Assembly (NCBI RefSeq): GCF_014356525.2
Contig: NC_052507.1
Coordinates: 54,586,657-54,650,656 of the forward strand
DNA: 64,000 nucleotides
Reading direction: 5' to 3'
Source: Nilaparvata lugens
Taxonomy: Eukaryota > Arthropoda > Insecta > Hemiptera > Delphacidae
Position numbers and translations under genes: made by a program. Below the pieces are notes generated by a model. It was not told the DNA's origin. It saw only the letters and a list, made by a program, of their open reading frames with translations, and made no database searches. Below are positions 11,406-21,395 of this stretch, in pieces; position 1 is the stretch's first letter; every line of letters starts with the position of its first letter.

Positions 11406-11841
11406 AAATCTGACAAAGCATCTATTGGAACGGTTCCACTTGTTATTCGTTCCGCTACTACGTAGACATCATGTTGTCATCATGTCTGTCTGTCTGCGCG
11501 CTGTGTCTTTGTGCGTCTGCGCTGACCAGTGACGTCACAGTCGCGGTTCTTTGCCACTGCTCTAGTCAGCTGGTTTTCTATACTTCTATTCGTACCTTTT
11601 TCGTCGGATTGTTTGCCATTGCAATTTTAATATTTGTGCTATTCAATTTTTTGGAATTTAATCTTGTCTTTAGGCATTTTACCTTTTAGATATTTGCCAC
11701 TTTTTCACCAAACGTTTGTGGACGTTTCACATACGTGGCTGACATTTCCGCCTTCCCTTTTTGTTACTAGCGTCTTTTGCCTTTTGCTGTTTGTCTTTTC
11801 ATGGAGGTCGGCGAGTGTGCTTCCTGCGCTCGGTCTAAACC
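11406..11841 (+). other. Junction filler: 5' end fragment of a CR1-like element
   Basis: This segment occurs only between the two duplication units. It has no homology to either flank. Near its right end an ATG at 11801 opens MEVGECASCARSK, a cysteine-pair start like the zinc-finger (PHD-type) ORF1 of CR1-like elements, and is then cut at 11841 by element X. The preceding pyrimidine-rich ~350 bp would be the 5' UTR. The assignment is tentative. Confidence 0.4.
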
Positions 11842-12540
11842 TTTCAAGAGCCATTTCAGTATTCATACATTCACGAAAGCCGAATTGGTTACTACAGAGA
11901 AAAATTACATGAATCAAGAAATTCTAGAAGTCTCCTTTTCATTATCTTCTCTAACAACTTTGAAAATACTGACAGCAGGTCTATAATTGTTCAACCAATC
12001 GAGAGCCCGACTTGAAAACTAGCACCACTCTCGCTAGCTTCATCCCAGAAGAAAACACCCCTGTAGAGAGACTATAATTGAAAATATAAACTAGAATGGG
12101 AACTATGGCCAGCGAAACATTCTTCAATAATCCAGAAGATATACCGTCGTCCCTACAAGATTCACCATTTTCTAACCCTCTAATGTAAACTAAGAGTTCA
12201 TCATAGGTAACAGCTTCAAGGAATATAGACTTCTGCTTATTAGTTTCCTTGAAGATATTATGATAGTCCATGTTATCAGCTCCGCCATTAGAATTAGCAG
12301 CTACATCTCTGCTAATGCTTACAAAAAACTCATTAAAAAGATTTGACAATGTTTTTGCATCACTAACAGTTTCATCCGTGTGTTCTATTTTTAATTCTTT
12401 TAGGGGTTTACATTTTTTCGGATTTCCACACAGCTTATCTAAAACTTGCCATTTCTGCCATGGGGGCATTAGATTTAATGAAGAATATATACTTCCTGCA
12501 AATTTTAAACAGATTAATCATCCTAGAAAGTTAAAATAAT
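11842..12540 (-). pseudogene. Element X RT fragment, second copy
   Basis: This copy matches 2783-3219 plus 8965-9140 and preserves the sequence that LTR-1 interrupts. The open frame 12469-11981 reads WQKWQVLDKLCGNPKKCK, then LSNLFNEFFVSIS and RGLENGESCRDDGISSGLL, the linker and finger region of a jockey/CR1-type RT. The frame ends where the copy diverges (SGSRLVEQL rather than SGSRLKLKNYRP) through a small deletion. It is truncated at 11842 and lacks the catalytic palm. Confidence 0.75.
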
Positions 12541-13147
12541 AGTACACCATCGGTTGATGAGCAGAGGAAGACAGGACATAGACAACAATATTTCAAATAG
12601 CAACTAACCACCTAATGACTTACTTAACACTAACTAATTACTAATCCGCACAAAAAAAACAAAACCTACTCTAGAACATGGAACGCCATGTAGTGGAGTA
12701 GGTCAATTTCCACACAGGAAACACTAAACATGTAGAGGAGACATTATAAGAAATTTTCATTGTAACTAACTATTGTATATAATTGCAAACTATCTAATAT
12801 CTTCTGTAATTTATGTAGTAGTTTTAGTTTTTTGGGAATAAACATTCATTTATTTATTTATTCATTCATTTATTTATTTATATAAGATGTGTCCTAGAAA
12901 CTGCGTCTTAGTATTTTAATTCATTTAGAATTGTTCAAATTCAATACCATGTATATGGGAATATACAAATTTTCTATCGAGTGAAAAACTAGTTTTCCCC
13001 TCGAACCGTATATTAGACACACATTACCTGTGATATCCACACACTTTAAACTGCCCGCATTGTTTGAATGATAAGCAATGGTGTTATTTGTGTGGAATGA
13101 ATGAAATTTAATTGAATGCAGTTCAAAGTGGATATATATGTGATTAC

Positions 13148-13270
13148 CTTCATTGTAAACTAACATATCAGCATAATCTGAAGCCGTGCTGTGGCTGTTC
13201 TCCACTCTGCATTCATACGTCCCTATGTCCTCTACCACACATCCGTCAAAATAGAGAGCGTAGATTACTC
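13148..13270 (-). CDS. Second half of an Ig domain, exon copy 2 (Hig/Hasp-like gene)
   Basis: The coding sequence, the acceptor TTCCAG and the donor GTAATC are the same as in the exon at 9733-9855. It encodes the E-G strands of an Ig fold with the DIGTYEC motif. Either copy would splice in frame (phase 1 at both ends) to the Ig first-half exons upstream. If both copies were included together the product would carry a repeated half-domain and would not fold normally. The two are therefore either mutually exclusive, one is unused, or they are two alleles placed in tandem. Confidence 0.65.
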
Positions 13271-13404
13271 CTGGAAAATATCAATTTTCCGATACGTCAG
13301 ATCTATCTTTCAAATCAATTAATCCATCAACAACAATTAAAAACAATGGTAATGCGGAGTGAACCTTAGAAAGGAGTTATCAGGGTTCAGTATCTTATAA
13401 TATA

Positions 13405-13616
13405 TAGTGCGGTCCACGTTATAATGGCTGTGGATAAAGATAGAATAGCGATGCTGATTCTCTGCATTAATTAATTATATTTCTACACTGTCAAAAATAT
13501 AATTGGCATCGTTGTGAACCTAGAAAAGGATAGTAACACCGGCTTTGTCGAATGATAGACAAGGATAGCAAAACCAAAGTTGATCAAATACTGTCATTAT
13601 AACGTGGACCTTACTA
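13405..13616. mobile_element. 210-bp MITE with TA target duplication, copy 2
   Basis: This is the same element as at 9990-10201, carried along by duplication A. The inverted ends and flanking TA are preserved. Differences between the copies are single bases. Confidence 0.7.
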
Positions 13617-14494
13617 TAGGTATATATTTTTATTATAGATGAATAATTATGGTACAGATCTGCAGAGTGACACAATAAATTTGGATGAATTTATTCATGA
13701 TGAAGAACTCAACTCCTAAAAGCCAGGTATACTAGATTACTCACAAAATATGCCTACTGATGGAAGTAGCCTATATTTGAGAATATTTTCACGAATATTC
13801 AATAAGTCCTCCATTAAGTGAAAGATGACATCTGGCAACTTTGAAACTCACTTAGGCATTTTTTGCCCATGCAGACCATTTTCTAAGGATGTATTTGGCT
13901 TAGTGTATTCATGAGGTTGTTATTCTTTGTTGTTGTTTTATATTGAAAATGAGTACTTTGTAAATTGCATTTTTTTTTAAATAAATAATTGTCTGTCACC
14001 CCAAAAGCGTCCCAAATGCATCCCTTAAGCTCATTGTCTCTTATTCCCTCACTATAAGAACCCTGATATTTAGAACGAAATTTCGTTACTTTTACTCGCC
14101 TCTTGAGATTATAATGAAGTTCACCTTCAGTAAACGGTACCTAGTTCAATCTGTTTTATTTGGTTACAAGATCATGCTTTATGACGTTTTTTCTAGTGGG
14201 TAATAGTAGACCATCTCCCTAACAAAAGTTTGATAGATATGCCTGATGACTTCATTACACGGTCAAATATATATTTTTTTATTGTCAATACTATAGCTAT
14301 CTAGTCTGGAGACTAATGAGCTAATTTTCTCTACCCTAACATACTACTTGAAAATGTTAACAGCAAATATCTCATTAGATATTCTTACTGATATTGATTG
14401 TTTAATTAATATGTACACTTGTTGACTGTACTATAGAAGCTAGATCCACTCAATCACTGCTCTGCTCTTTTACTGGACACTAATTGAACAAGCA

Positions 14495-15140
14495 CTACAC
14501 TAGTTCATACGGTTTCCTCCTTCTGAGCATCCGCACCAACCCTCCATTGTCTAGCAGCTGGATCGCCTGAACGTTGTCGTGTTGGTGAAGTCGCCCCTCG
14601 TGCCTCTCCGCATGCCTCTGGATCTCGGTGGACACCAGGTCGACGTGCAGGTCTCTATGAAGATCGCTGTTCCTGACATACCAAGGAGCATCCACAATGT
14701 TCCTCAGCACCTTGTTCTGGAACCGTTGTATGACATTGATGTTGCTGTCTTTGGTACACCCCCAAAGTTGTATACCATATGTCCATACTGGCTTTAGTAT
14801 CTGTTTGTACAGAAGTACTTTGTTTTGGATTGATAGGTTGGAGTTTTTACCGATCAGCCAATACAGCTTCTTATATTTGATTCCAAGTTCCTCTCTCTTC
14901 TTTTTGGCATGGGCCTTCCAGCGAAGCTTTGCGTCCAAGGTCATACCTAGATACTTGGCATCATTGGCATATGGTACAACTTGGTATTGTTATTGGTATG
15001 GGCAAGTCCTTCTTATTGGTGAAGTCGATGTGAATCGACTTTGCTTCATTTAGTTTCATCCTCCACTTTCTAGTACAATCTTGAATTTTGTTGATGGACC
15101 TCTGTAGTTTTTCTGTTGCAATATGAATATTACTGTATAT
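14495..15140 (-). pseudogene. Jockey ORF2 C-terminal part (composite copy, 3' piece)
   Basis: The frame 14944-14495 encodes MTLDAKLRWKAHAK, KNSNLSIQNKVLLYKQILK and IVDAPWYVRNSDLHRDLHVD, ending in RRRKPYELV. These are close to the C-terminus of the full-length jockey at 22.9-23.36 kb. Upstream, to 15140, the match continues in other frames through the post-catalytic region, with small deletions near 14960-14985. Element B begins at 15141. Confidence 0.8.
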
Positions 15141-15200
15141 GCATATGCATAGGCCAAAATTAGAAAAAAAAACATAATTTTACACTTAATATTTCAAATA

Positions 15201-17064
15201 CTAATAGAATTTAGAACGTTCTTGAGCCACTGACATGCTGACTTCTCCAGCATCATGGAGGGCTGACAGCCCTCCATGATAGGAGTGCTGTGGACACTCA
15301 GATATTAGGTGGTTCATTGATTGGATTTGTCCACATTGGCACAGAGGATCAGATGTGTATCCCCATGCTGTCATCAGCTCAGCACACCTTCCCACCTGCG
15401 TCCTGAACCGGTAAAGGCCACACCACTCTCTATGTCTCAGCTGGGTGCCAGGAACAATGTCATTAGGGTCATCCACAAGGCATTCGTTCCTGACCTCTCC
15501 CTGCAACCATCTCAGTCTCCATAACTCCCTTGCACTTCTAATTCCCTCTTGCTCGTCAAGTCTCAAGTATCTTCTTGACTTGAGACACCTTGGTGGAGGG
15601 TTAGCCAAATCTCTAGAGACTGGGAGATCCTCATGAATGTGTTGCAACTGGGAAATGAACTTGTTCTTCTTCTCCAACCTTCTGAGATCTGGTGGCATGA
15701 TGTTACTAAGCACAGGCAACCACTCAGTCTCTGTTGGTCTCAATGTCCCACTAATCTTCCTCATAGTTTCATTGAAAACTGTATCAATTTTCTCAACATG
15801 TCTGCTGCAAGCCCAGACAGAAGAGCAGTACTCCCCTGTACTGTACAGAAGTGCAAGACTTGATGTTCGAAGGGCATTCATGTCACAACCCCAGGTTGTT
15901 CCCGCAAGTTTGCTGATGATATTTAGCCTTGTCTTCACTTTATCTCTCAACCCCTGCAGATGTTGTCGATATGTGAGGGATCTATCAAGTCTGACTCCTA
16001 GGTAACGGGGAGCTTCCTGATGAGATATTCTTTTGCCACATAACCTGAGATCAATTGTCTTTTTTGCATGCTGGTTACTGAGATGGAATATTGTTGAGAC
16101 AGTTTTGGACGGGTTTGGCTTCAAGAAACACTGCTGGAAGTATTCTGCCATTAACTCTAAGTCCTCATTCAACACAATTTGGAGCTGTTCAAAATTTTGA
16201 CCTTGAGTAACAAGCCCAATGTCATCGGCATAAATAAACTTGCATGATTGAGTAACAGGCAGGTCTGCAGTGTAAACATTGAACAAAATTGGTGAAAGAA
16301 TGGATCCTTGAGGTAAACCATTTTGTAATCTTCTTATAGTGCTGTGTTTACCATAAAGAGACACTCTGCATGTACGGTCTCTCAAAATAGTTCCAATGAG
16401 ATTGACAGTTGCCTTGCATTTCAGGATCCTTGCTAACTTCAGAAGAAGACCAGATCTCCACACTGTGTCATATGCTGCACTAAGGTCCAGAAATACGGAT
16501 TCCTGATTTGAGGTTTCTCTCAAACACATGCTCAATGTAAGTTGTGAGCCCCAATACTTGTTCCTCACAACTCCTACCCTCCCTGAAACCGGCCTGCTCC
16601 TCTGGCAAACACTCATCCATTCTGCTCCCAACTCTTGTCAGCAGGACTCGTTCAAAACGTTTGTACACAACTGACAACAGGGCTATTGGTCTATAGCTTT
16701 TTGGGTCTCTTTGATCTTTTCCAGGCTTCAATACTGCTACGACCTCTGTTTGTTTCCAGGATTAGGGGAGCTCAGCTCTAACCATTACTTCAGAACAATA
16801 CTTTGAGAGCCACATTATAGCTTTTGGTCCCAAATTCTTGATAAACTCAGGCAGAACTCCATCAACTCCTGGTGCTCTATTGTCTTTCATCTTTTTAATG
16901 GCAGCTATAATCTCTTCATAACTTACCAACTCAGCCAAAAAGGATTGTTGCATGCAGTTTTTCAGCTCCTTCTGTAGTTTCCGCTTCATTTGAGCTTTCA
17001 GCTTTGGGGGCACATCTATCTCACCATTTTCCTGGAAGATGTCAGCTATTTGATCAGGAGTCAC
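15201..17064 (-). pseudogene. Element B reverse transcriptase with C-terminal zinc motif
   Basis: Three minus frames form one RT: 17064-16762 (thumb/finger region with NRAPGVDGVLPEF), 16731-16480 (GKDQRDPKSYRPIALLSV, QAGFREGRS) and 16631-15201. The last has FLDLSAAYDTVWR, LPQGSILSPILFNVY and the catalytic FIYADDIG, followed by a long C-terminal domain with CQCGQIQSMNHLISECPQHS (about 15325-15265). A TAA stop near 16770 and a frameshift at 16.5-16.6 kb break the protein. The catalytic YADD is intact. The C-terminal CCHC resembles that of R1/Loa/Daphne-like elements; the exact clade is not resolved. Confidence 0.8.
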
Positions 17065-17151
17065 ATCCGCTCTTTTTATGGATCTTGTGTTCCCACTCAG
17101 CTTTCGGAGTAAACTCCATGATTTTCTGCTGGAGTGAGGGAAATCCAGACT

Positions 17152-18120
17152 CTACATGGCTTTCATCCAACGATTGTGTCTTCCTTCATCCAATTTTTTT
17201 ATCATGCTATTGGCAAGCTCATCAGTTGGTGAAACTTTATATTCAGCCAGTAAACCATCACATTCTGCATTCCAACATGGGACATAATTCTTTCTATGGC
17301 CTCTTGGGATAGATCTCTTTGCAGCCATGAAAAGCAGTCTACTGAACCTTCCATAGTTTGGTATGTTGATAGGGATTCTGGAAACTGTTTTTTCCACTTC
17401 TTCAGTAAACTTTGCCCAAACTGCCTTACGGAGATTCCACCTTGGAAGTTCAGGATTTTGAACACATGGCAACCTCATGCCAATCTCTAAAACCACCACG
17501 CTATGTTGACTTCTAGGGAATCTTGATTCAACTGATCTTGTCACATGCAAAGGTCTACCTTCCCTATTACATGACACAAAGCACAGATCTGGAGTGGTAG
17601 AAGTTCCCCATCTGGCAGAATGAGAAGGGCTGCCTTGCTTAGCATCATATTCCAAGTGACAATCATTTACTTCAGCCGATTGAATTAGACTCTCACCATC
17701 CCTGTTCACAGTTCTGTAGCTCCACAGAGGGCTATGAGAGTTGAAATCGCCAGCATATATGCACAGATGTGCAGCATGAGGGTGGGCAGGGTTCTCCCAT
17801 TCTTCCCCAGGGGGTTTGTACAGATTGAATATACTCAGCCCTCTGTATGCTATGCCTATGGCATGACTATTTCCATTTAAACCACTACAATTAGAAGCAA
17901 TATTCGATTTAACAAATGTGGCAATTCCATGCTTATCATGATTTAAACTGTTAACAATTGTATAGCCTGGAATCTTCAGCTTGTTATCCATATTCGCTGC
18001 TACATGTGTCTCTTGAATCAGTATGATGTCAATTTTGAGATCTTTACTCATTTTTCCACAAATTTCTCCTTTAGCTCTTGTCATGCCCTCAATATTAAGT
18101 TGTGCTATTCTAAGTAAGTA
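17152..18120 (-). pseudogene. Element B AP-type endonuclease domain
   Basis: The frame opens with RIAQLNIEG just above the ATG at 18084 and continues with [34 protein letters not shown] and [10 protein letters not shown]. These match the conserved boxes of apurinic-endonuclease-like domains of non-LTR elements: N-x-x-G, Q-E-T, GDFN-H and the final S-x-H in place of S-D-H. The domain nicks target DNA in the nucleus for target-primed reverse transcription. The frame ends at 17152, about 90 bp before the RT frame, so a frameshift separates endonuclease and RT. The first codons are missing or 5' truncated. Confidence 0.75.
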
Positions 18121-18142
18121 ACTATCTGGATTGCCCTGAAAA

Positions 18143-18996
18143 GGACTGTCTACTGATAATATGGCTGTATCATCTGCAAATGTTGCTGTAGTATTCTCAT
18201 CAAGGCTGGGAATGTCGCTGATATAGAGTAGGTAGAGAAATGGTCCTAGAACACTTCCTTGAGGAACTCATGCTTTTATTTCCTTCAAATCAGAATATGA
18301 ATTTTCATGCCTGACTCTGAAGTATCTGTCAGTCAGATAGGATTTTAATATATCTGTTGCTTTGGTAGCACTTTTTTCAGTTTGAAAAGAAGACCTTCAT
18401 GCCACACTTTATCAAAAGCTTGCCCTATATCAAGGAAAGCTGCTGAACAAACTTTTTCCTCTTCTAGGCACTTCTCTATTACATTCACAATTCTATGCAC
18501 TTGGTTTTTGGCATGGGCCTTCCAGCGAAGCTTTGCGTCCAAGGTCATACCTAGATACTTGGCATATTTGGCATATGGTACAACTTGGTTGTTAATTGTT
18601 ATTGGTATGGGCAAGTCCTTCTTATTGGTGAAGTTGATGTGAATCGACTTTGCTTCATTTAGTTTCATACTCCACTTTCTAGTCCAATCTTGAATTTTGT
18701 TGTTGGACCTCTGTAGCTTTGAGGTAATATTGTTGAGTGTTTCACTCTGAAGCCAAATTGGTGATTTGGAATTATGTGCTGTCTCTCAATTATTGGTGTT
18801 AGCCAACTCAGTAAAATCCTTTCATACAACTTGGCTAGCACAGGTATTAATGATATTGGCCTATATGATGATACTTCATGTGGCCCACCTGCTAATTTCC
18901 ATATTCCTGGTACAAATTTGAGTCTGAAAAAGGCATTCAAAATGTGTGTTTATTTTACTATTGCTTTTCTTGGTAGGTGCTTGAGGACTAAGCCAG
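18143..18996 (-). pseudogene. Jockey ORF2 middle part, internally scrambled
   Basis: Reading the minus strand from 18996, the order is: RT fingers (RLKFVPGIWKL, SSYRPISLIPV, NHQFGFRVKHST); then a jump to post-catalytic sequence (MKLNEAKSIHINFTN, YLGMTLDAKLRWKAHAKN); then back to earlier RT sequence (QVHRIVNVIEKCLEEEKV, AAFLDIGQAFDKVWHEGLL), ending near the QGSVLGP and FADDTA boxes (about 18260-18150). The block homologous to 14.92-15.13 kb therefore occurs twice in this copy. Frames also break at several points. Confidence 0.7.
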
Positions 18997-19221
18997 TGCA
19001 GACGTACTCGTAGTGTAGTGCAGTAGAAGTAGTGAGTCAGCAGTTGATTGTTCACGGTATTTAAGTGGAACAAAACATTGCATCAAATTTCGGTTAAAAT
19101 CCGCCGTCTTTATGCAATCGAAGTGACCTACTTTCGCGCGGCCTTCAATTTTCGTTCGCGCTCGCGTTTCCGCGATCGTGAGTGAGTACGAGGGCTTTTC
19201 GAAAAGTATGTTCGCAAATTA

Positions 19222-20697
19222 TTGACTATGGCTACGTCAAGTGGAAAATTGTTGAAACTACCCAGTTTTCTTGCCCCGGAGTTTGAAGAGCAAGAAGACG
19301 AGGAAAGCAACATCGAGAACATGGACACCACCAAACCATCAGAGATCCAGTGTTCACCGGATCGTTATATTAAATCAAATGAGCTCCATTCAGCCGCCGA
19401 GCATGCACTCTTCATCGCCTGGAAGGAGTCGGATGAGAAGAGAAAGCAGCTTCTCTTGCGATTTCAAAAAATAGAACAGAACATTCAACAACCATGCAGT
19501 CCAGCAGTTGCTGAAAACTACTCAACTAATGAGGAGGAGTTGGCAAAAGAGACTGAGTGGATCAGGGCCCGTAACAAACGTACTACAAAGAAGAGGAAAC
19601 TAAATAGTACTTTGTCTCCTGAACCAAAGAATGAGCCTACTGGTAACCATCGTCAGTTGAACAAAATCACCTCATTGCAGAAGAATAAAGGTGAGGAAGT
19701 AAAGAACAAGAAGAAAGAAACGCCACCGCCACCAATCATAGTGGATGGTATAAAGAGCCTGGAGTCTCTTCATAAAAGTTTGAAAAAAGTGACTTCAGAT
19801 GAAAAATTTAGAATAAAGCTCTTGAGTAGAGAGACTTTCAAAGTAAATTCAGTAGATTCAGAAACGTACAGAAATATTACAAAAGAATTAATCAACGATG
19901 GTTTCAACTGGCACTCGTATGAAAACAAACAGGTGAGACCCATAAGAGTGATGATAAAAAAACTTCATCACTCCTGTAGTATAGAATCCATAATGGAGGA
20001 CTTAAAGGCTAAGGGATTGCTAGTGGTAGATGTAGTGAATAAGTTGAAGTGGAAAACTAAAGAACCATTAGACATGTTCATGGTTTCGTTCAGCGCAGAA
20101 GAGAATGTTAAGAAGGTTTTTGAACTTAAACATATTCTGGGTTGCAGAGTAGAAGTTGAAGCATTGAAGAAAGTTAATCTAATACCTCAATGTAAGCGTT
20201 GCCAGGCTTTCAACCACACTCAGGCTTATTGCAACAAGGAGGCCAGATGTGTGAAGTGCGCTGGAAAACATGCATCAAAGGAGTGTACGAAACCTAGTGA
20301 AGCACTACCGAAATGCATTCATTGTGGTGAAGCTCATCCTGCAAGCTACCGTGGTTGCTCTGTAGCAATTGAGTTACAAAAAATACGTAACTCGAGTAGG
20401 GTAGCCAGTAAGAATATAACATCAAAAAATGTTGTCGATTCTCAGGCTCGGAATGTGGCTAATTCTCAAAGTAGGCCCACTCAACATCAAAGTAGGCCCA
20501 CAGAAAAGAGAATGACTTTCGCCGAAATCGTATCCAAAGAAAATAAATCGCAGATGAAGAAAAATGAAGAAGTAAAAGACACCTCACAAATCCTACAGCT
20601 CATCTTATCTAAACTTGATAAACAAGAGAAAATAATTTCATCCCTTCAATCTCGCATCGAGAAATTAGACAATAATAGACAACAAAAACCAAAATGA
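19222..20697 (+). CDS. Jockey ORF1 protein (Gag-like, three zinc knuckles)
   Basis: This intact 491-codon frame starts at the first ATG after the 5' UTR (MATSSGKLLKLP). The N-terminal half is acidic then basic, with a likely nuclear localisation run (RNKRTTKKRKL, about residues 118-128). A central RRM/PRE_C2HC-like region is followed by three knuckles at about residues 325-380: CKRCQAFNHTQAYC, CVKCAGKHASKEC and CIHCGEAHPASYRGC. The C-terminus has a coiled-coil-like stretch. ORF1p binds the element RNA and carries it to the nucleus. The stop overlaps the ORF2 start as ATGA at 20694-20697, suggesting translation by termination-reinitiation. The length is typical of insect jockey ORF1. Confidence 0.9.
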   Translation: MTMATSSGKLLKLPSFLAPEFEEQEDEESNIENMDTTKPSEIQCSPDRYIKSNELHSAAEHALFIAWKESDEKRKQLLLRFQKIEQNIQQPCSPAVAENYSTNEEELAKETEWIRARNKRTTKKRKLNSTLSPEPKNEPTGNHRQLNKITSLQKNKGEEVKNKKKETPPPPIIVDGIKSLESLHKSLKKVTSDEKFRIKLLSRETFKVNSVDSETYRNITKELINDGFNWHSYENKQVRPIRVMIKKLHHSCSIESIMEDLKAKGLLVVDVVNKLKWKTKEPLDMFMVSFSAEENVKKVFELKHILGCRVEVEALKKVNLIPQCKRCQAFNHTQAYCNKEARCVKCAGKHASKECTKPSEALPKCIHCGEAHPASYRGCSVAIELQKIRNSSRVASKNITSKNVVDSQARNVANSQSRPTQHQSRPTEKRMTFAEIVSKENKSQMKKNEEVKDTSQILQLILSKLDKQEKIISSLQSRIEKLDNNRQQKPK

Positions 20698-21395
20698 TTC
20701 GTTCACTAAACATAATGGAATGGAACGCAAATGGACTCTTACAACGACAACTGGAATTGGAAGCAGTTCTAAACATAGATAATGTAGATATTTGTCTCAT
20801 TTCTGAGTCTCACTTTACAAAACAGTCCTACATAAAATTTAAAGGTTACAGGACCTACCACGCCTTACATCCCAACAATGTTGCGAGAGGGGGGAGTTCA
20901 ATCATAATCAAAGAGAGCATTCAGCATAATGAACACGTTAAATTAGAAACTGAACGAATTCAATTGATAGGAGTATGTGTGGAAGCAGTTAATTATCGAT
21001 TTGTAGTTGCAGCTGTCTACTGTCCTCCTCGATATTCATTCAGAAAAGAAGATCATCTATCAATGTTTGATATGTTGGGAACGAGATTTATCCTTGGCGG
21101 TGACTTCAATTCAAAACACATTCATTGGGGATCACGATTAACAACTCATAAGGGCAAGGTACTTTACGAAGCTGTAAGAGAGTCAAGATGTGAATCTCTT
21201 TCAACTGGAAAACCAACTTATTGGCCTACAGATACAAGTAAGATACCTGATCTCATAGACTTTTTCATAATCAAAAACATTTCAGTAAACTATTTGCAAG
21301 TAGAGGAAAGTTTTGATCTCAATTCAGACCACTCTCCAATTATTCTGAAGTTGAGTGACACTATTTTACAAAACAAAATAATTATCCCACACTAG
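20694..21395 (+). CDS. Jockey ORF2, endonuclease part
   Basis: The frame begins at the overlapping ATG and reads IMEWNANGLLQRQLELEAVL, ICLISESHFT, RGGSSIIIK, FILGGDFNSKHIHWG and DLNSDHSPIILKL. These are all the conserved apurinic-endonuclease boxes, with E, the GDFN-H pair and the S-D-H catalytic motif present. It terminates early at TAG 21393-21395. The downstream RT lies in another frame and reads through the same bases as NNYPTLVNKYTDWDG. A single-base indel in the A-rich run near 21368-21380 therefore separates endonuclease from RT. The endonuclease alone looks intact. Confidence 0.85.
   Translation: MIRSLNIMEWNANGLLQRQLELEAVLNIDNVDICLISESHFTKQSYIKFKGYRTYHALHPNNVARGGSSIIIKESIQHNEHVKLETERIQLIGVCVEAVNYRFVVAAVYCPPRYSFRKEDHLSMFDMLGTRFILGGDFNSKHIHWGSRLTTHKGKVLYEAVRESRCESLSTGKPTYWPTDTSKIPDLIDFFIIKNISVNYLQVEESFDLNSDHSPIILKLSDTILQNKIIIPH

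Larger units (their letters stand above)
12349..14870. repeat. Direct duplication A, copy 2
   Basis: This is the partner of 8965-11405, with only scattered substitutions and short indels (for example a 13-bp segment at 12513-12526 absent from copy 1). It continues without a break into the jockey sequence to the right. Copy 2 therefore retains the ancestral right side and copy 1 the ancestral left side. Confidence 0.85.
15141..18142 (-). mobile_element. Non-LTR retrotransposon B, nested in jockey
   Basis: This ~3.0-kb insertion carries an endonuclease, an RT and a C-terminal CCHC region in minus orientation. Its 5' end is truncated close to the start of the endonuclease, where RIAQLNIEG is still readable near 18115-18085. 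Its 3' end lies in AT-rich sequence near 15141-15200. The short repeat ACTGT at both junctions could be part of a target duplication. The sequence differs from jockey, with a YADDIG box and a CQCGQIQSMNHLISEC tail, so it belongs to another clade. Confidence 0.75.

Noticed and set aside
15321..18642. Plus-strand ORFs over element B and the jockey pieces
   Set aside because: They are shadows of the minus-strand endonuclease and RT frames, which carry the conserved motifs.
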